Assembly: GCA_002069025.1 (NCBI GenBank)
Contig: MWBK01000217.1
Coordinates: forward strand, 1-7,254
Length of the DNA stretch: 7,254 bases
Direction: 5' to 3'
DNA from: Bacteroidetes bacterium ADurb.Bin302
GTDB taxonomy: Bacteria; Bacteroidota; Bacteroidia; Bacteroidales; Paludibacteraceae
Of this stretch, positions 5,415 to 7,254 are shown in pieces; the stretch's first letter is position 1, and each line of letters begins with the position of its first letter. Both the position numbers and the translations under genes were made by a program. The notes under the pieces were generated by a model. It was not told the DNA's origin. It did not search any database and saw only the letters and a list, made by a program, of their open reading frames with translations.

Positions 5415-7076
5415 TCAATCAATTTGTAGTTTGCGTACATAAAAAGCAAACCCGTTCTTTTTATTTATCAGTTTTGCGTCTTTAACTTCTGATTCGAAGA
5501 TGCTTATTTCTGATGAAATATCTTTAAGTACAAAATAACAATCTTTGTCTAACTGCCCATGCATCAAATATGATGCATCTGCATTTTTGTTTTTTATTTG
5601 TCTGTCAGAATAAAAGTACTGTGCGTAACTTTTAAAATACGGCAAATATATATAGCAATCTTCAGCCTTTTTACTTTCATAAAACTCAATGGCAGCAGCC
5701 TGAGAGTATTTCTCAACTTGGGGAACTATAAATACCAATGCCGAATATATGAATATTATGCATGATGCACACATAATGCAAAGATTCTTATAGCTAAGTA
5801 TTTTATTTGATTTAATGCACATCCACACTACGCCTATTATCAAAATAATACTGAAAGCAAATTCAAATCCGTACCAAGTAGCACTTGCTTGCATGTTTCC
5901 TATAGCAAACTCATCTAATATGTATGGGTATAATAAATGCTTAAAATTATCGAATTGTGTTACTAAAGCAACTGCAAGACCAAGCAAGCAGGCTATTATT
6001 ATTAGTAAAATCTTTACATACTTTGGCATCACCATTTTCCCATTTATGTATCTTTCACATGCAAATGCTGCGATAAATGTTAGTGGGAAATAGCACATTG
6101 ACGAGTAGTGTATTATTTTTGTTCTGACTATTGAGAATAAAATTAAAACTACCCAAAACAGAATCATCATCCATTTGTAAAAACGCTTAAATGATGCATC
6201 TTTTTCTGTCTTTGTTATCTTATAGTTGAATGCCGGCAATGACAATATTGATGCAGGAAATACTCCTATAAGAAGAATTACGAAATGGTATAAAGGGAAT
6301 CCTCCATGTCCTGCGTCTTTTGTTTCAAATAATCGTATTTGGTAAATAATAAAATCTTGTATTATTGAAAAATTGCCGTCAATTATTTGTAAGATAAACC
6401 AGAACCCTCCGGTTAATCCCAGAATAATTAAAAACAATATAGCTTGATGCCATTTAAAATTTAATTTAAAATTATTGGTAATAAGATATACGCCAAAAGT
6501 TAAACAGAATATCAATAATCCGACAGGTCCTTTAGTCAATATTGCTAAGCCTAAAAAAAAGGCTGATGCAACAAGCTTGATATTAATGTTTTTACTATTA
6601 CCGGGGTCTGTGAAAACTATAAAATAATATGTTCCGAGAAATATAAAAAGATTAAACCACGGGTCGATAATTCCACTTTTAAAATACATAAAAGGTAATA
6701 GTGAACATGCGTATAACATGGTCCACAATAGTCCGAAGCGTCTATCTCTTATTTTACTGCCTATATTATATAATACAAGCAATGTTATGATGCCGCATAT
6801 TGCATCAGGTATACGAGCAGCAAATTCATTAATTCCGAATAGTTTCATTGAGACTACTTGCATCCAAATAAATAAGGGAGGTTTTTCCCAGAATTGTTCA
6901 AAATTTATTTGTACTGTAAGGTAATTGCCGCTTGTAATCATTTCGCGAGCAGACTCGGCAAAATTGATTTCATCCCAATCGAATAGATGAACTGAACCTA
7001 TTCCTGGGATGAAAAACAATGCTGCTGCAATAGCAATCCCTATTTGAATCAATATGTTTTCTGTCTTTGCGCTCAT
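5415..7076 (-). CDS. GT83/ArnT-like polyprenyl-phosphate-sugar glycosyltransferase (PMT_2 domain)
   Basis: A 553-residue polytopic inner-membrane GT-C enzyme. It is expected to take a sugar from a polyprenyl-phosphate carrier on the periplasmic side and pass it to an acceptor such as lipid A, another glycolipid or a protein; the acceptor is unknown. Helix 1 (about 9-28) leads to a periplasmic loop with the hallmark DWDE at 33-36, AREMITSGNYL at 43-53 and FWEKPPL at 62-68, followed by AARIPDA at 86-92. Together these are the ArnT/PMT_2 signature. IIDPWF at 136-141 and TKGPVG at 181-186 are further family motifs. About a dozen hydrophobic segments continue to residue 452. The last 100 residues (about 453-553) form a hydrophilic domain with no membrane segment. 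ATG at 7074-7076 is 6 bp after the ilvD stop, so the gene is probably read from the ilvD promoter. Sugar and acceptor cannot be assigned, and calling it aminoarabinose transferase would go too far. Confidence 0.88.
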   Translation of the reverse strand: MSAKTENILIQIGIAIAAALFFIPGIGSVHLFDWDEINFAESAREMITSGNYLTVQINFEQFWEKPPLFIWMQVVSMKLFGINEFAARIPDAICGIITLLVLYNIGSKIRDRRFGLLWTMLYACSLLPFMYFKSGIIDPWFNLFIFLGTYYFIVFTDPGNSKNINIKLVASAFFLGLAILTKGPVGLLIFCLTFGVYLITNNFKLNFKWHQAILFLIILGLTGGFWFILQIIDGNFSIIQDFIIYQIRLFETKDAGHGGFPLYHFVILLIGVFPASILSLPAFNYKITKTEKDASFKRFYKWMMILFWVVLILFSIVRTKIIHYSSMCYFPLTFIAAFACERYINGKMVMPKYVKILLIIIACLLGLAVALVTQFDNFKHLLYPYILDEFAIGNMQASATWYGFEFAFSIILIIGVVWMCIKSNKILSYKNLCIMCASCIIFIYSALVFIVPQVEKYSQAAAIEFYESKKAEDCYIYLPYFKSYAQYFYSDRQIKNKNADASYLMHGQLDKDCYFVLKDISSEISIFESEVKDAKLINKKNGFAFYVRKLQID

Positions 7077-7082
7077 AAATAG

Positions 7083-7254
7083 CTAATCAATTAAGCGAAC
7101 AGCTCCTTTGTCAGCAGAACTAACTAAAGATGCGTATGCTTTCAAAGATTTTGATATTTCGCGATTTCTTCCTTTAGGTTTAAAGGCATCTTTACCGCGT
7201 GCTTCTTCTTCTTTTCTGCGTGCGGCTAATTCTGCATCACTCAATTTTACATTA
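7083..7254 (-). CDS. ilvD: Dihydroxyacid dehydratase, C-terminal fragment (cut by window edge)
   Basis: The last 56 codons of an open frame that runs off the right edge of the window and stops with TAG at 7083-7085. The translation starts [17 protein letters not shown] and ends [21 protein letters not shown]. This matches the C-terminal tail of E. coli-type IlvD, which I recall as LSDEELAARR followed by [17 protein letters not shown]. The enzyme is an Fe-S dehydratase that converts dihydroxyisovalerate and dihydroxymethylvalerate to the corresponding 2-oxo acids. The truncation is only the window boundary; the cluster-binding cysteines lie outside. Its stop is 6 bp before the GT83-like gene, which implies one transcript across the junction. 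The main operon promoter and any attenuator should lie upstream of this gene, outside the window. Confidence 0.93.
   Translation of the reverse strand, partial: NVKLSDAELAARRKEEEARGKDAFKPKGRNREISKSLKAYASLVSSADKGAVRLID

Noticed and set aside
5815..6093. Plus-strand open frame of 92 codons
   Set aside because: It lies wholly antisense to the GT83-like gene, shows no recognisable domain, and its composition follows from the complement of hydrophobic codons.
4782..6200. Octamer palindrome GATGCATC found three times (4782-4789, 5572-5579, 6193-6200)
   Set aside because: Each copy is a GAT-GCA-TC(N) run encoding Asp-Ala-Ser in a real protein, with no regular spacing or flanking similarity, so coding coincidence explains it better than a repeat element.
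6718..6924. Plus-strand open frame of 68 codons
   Set aside because: Also antisense inside the GT83-like gene, with no family resemblance and no promoter or ribosome site; treated as a shadow frame.
5415..7076. Naming the polytopic transferase arnT (lipid A aminoarabinose transferase)
   Set aside because: The fold and loop motifs fit GT83/PMT_2, but no aminoarabinose-synthesis genes (arnA, arnB, arnD) are in the window and the sugar specificity cannot be read from the sequence.
7077..7082. Possible insertion scar or attachment site at the ilvD/glycosylation-gene junction, and likewise at 4240-4241
   Set aside because: The junctions are only 6 and 2 bp long. No direct repeat, terminal inverted repeat, tRNA end or recombinase gene is visible, so no mobile-element boundary can be claimed.

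Overview
The window is a low-GC stretch in which every supported gene lies on the minus strand. Read 5'->3' along that strand, the order is ilvD (3' end only) - GT83/ArnT-like transferase - GT2 polyprenol-phosphate glycosyltransferase - GtrA-family membrane protein - ilvB - ilvN - acyl-ACP thioesterase - ilvC - terminator. The combination of ilvD/ilvB/ilvN, a FAT-type acyl-ACP thioesterase and ilvC, together with a TAnnTTTG promoter element and mostly absent Shine-Dalgarno sequences, points to a member of the Bacteroidota, most likely Bacteroidales. The species cannot be named from this sequence alone.

Region by region (+ coordinates): 1-84 is non-coding and holds a 14-bp-stem hairpin that terminates the operon. 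85-1128 is ilvC. 1129-1243 is the only sizeable intergenic gap and carries a candidate internal promoter and AT-rich palindromes. 1244-1981 is the thioesterase, 1987-2532 ilvN and 2536-4239 ilvB. 4242-4676, 4673-5413 and 5415-7076 are the three envelope-glycosylation genes. 7083-7254 is the C-terminal end of ilvD.

Two functional modules are interleaved. The first is valine/isoleucine synthesis: acetohydroxyacid synthase (IlvB catalytic plus IlvN regulatory subunit), ketol-acid reductoisomerase (IlvC) and dihydroxyacid dehydratase (IlvD). A thioesterase sits between ilvN and ilvC and may connect the branched-chain supply to fatty-acid metabolism. The second is a compact lipid-linked sugar pathway. 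A cytosolic GT2 enzyme is predicted to load a sugar onto polyprenyl phosphate, a GtrA protein to anchor or flip it, and a polytopic GT83-type enzyme to transfer it to an acceptor on the outer face of the inner membrane. This trio sits exactly between ilvD and ilvB with gaps or overlaps of a few bases, so it is probably co-transcribed with the amino-acid genes. That is the most unusual feature here.

There are no tRNA, rRNA, CRISPR, transposase or integrase genes visible. The individual families are all recognisable; what may be undescribed is their arrangement.
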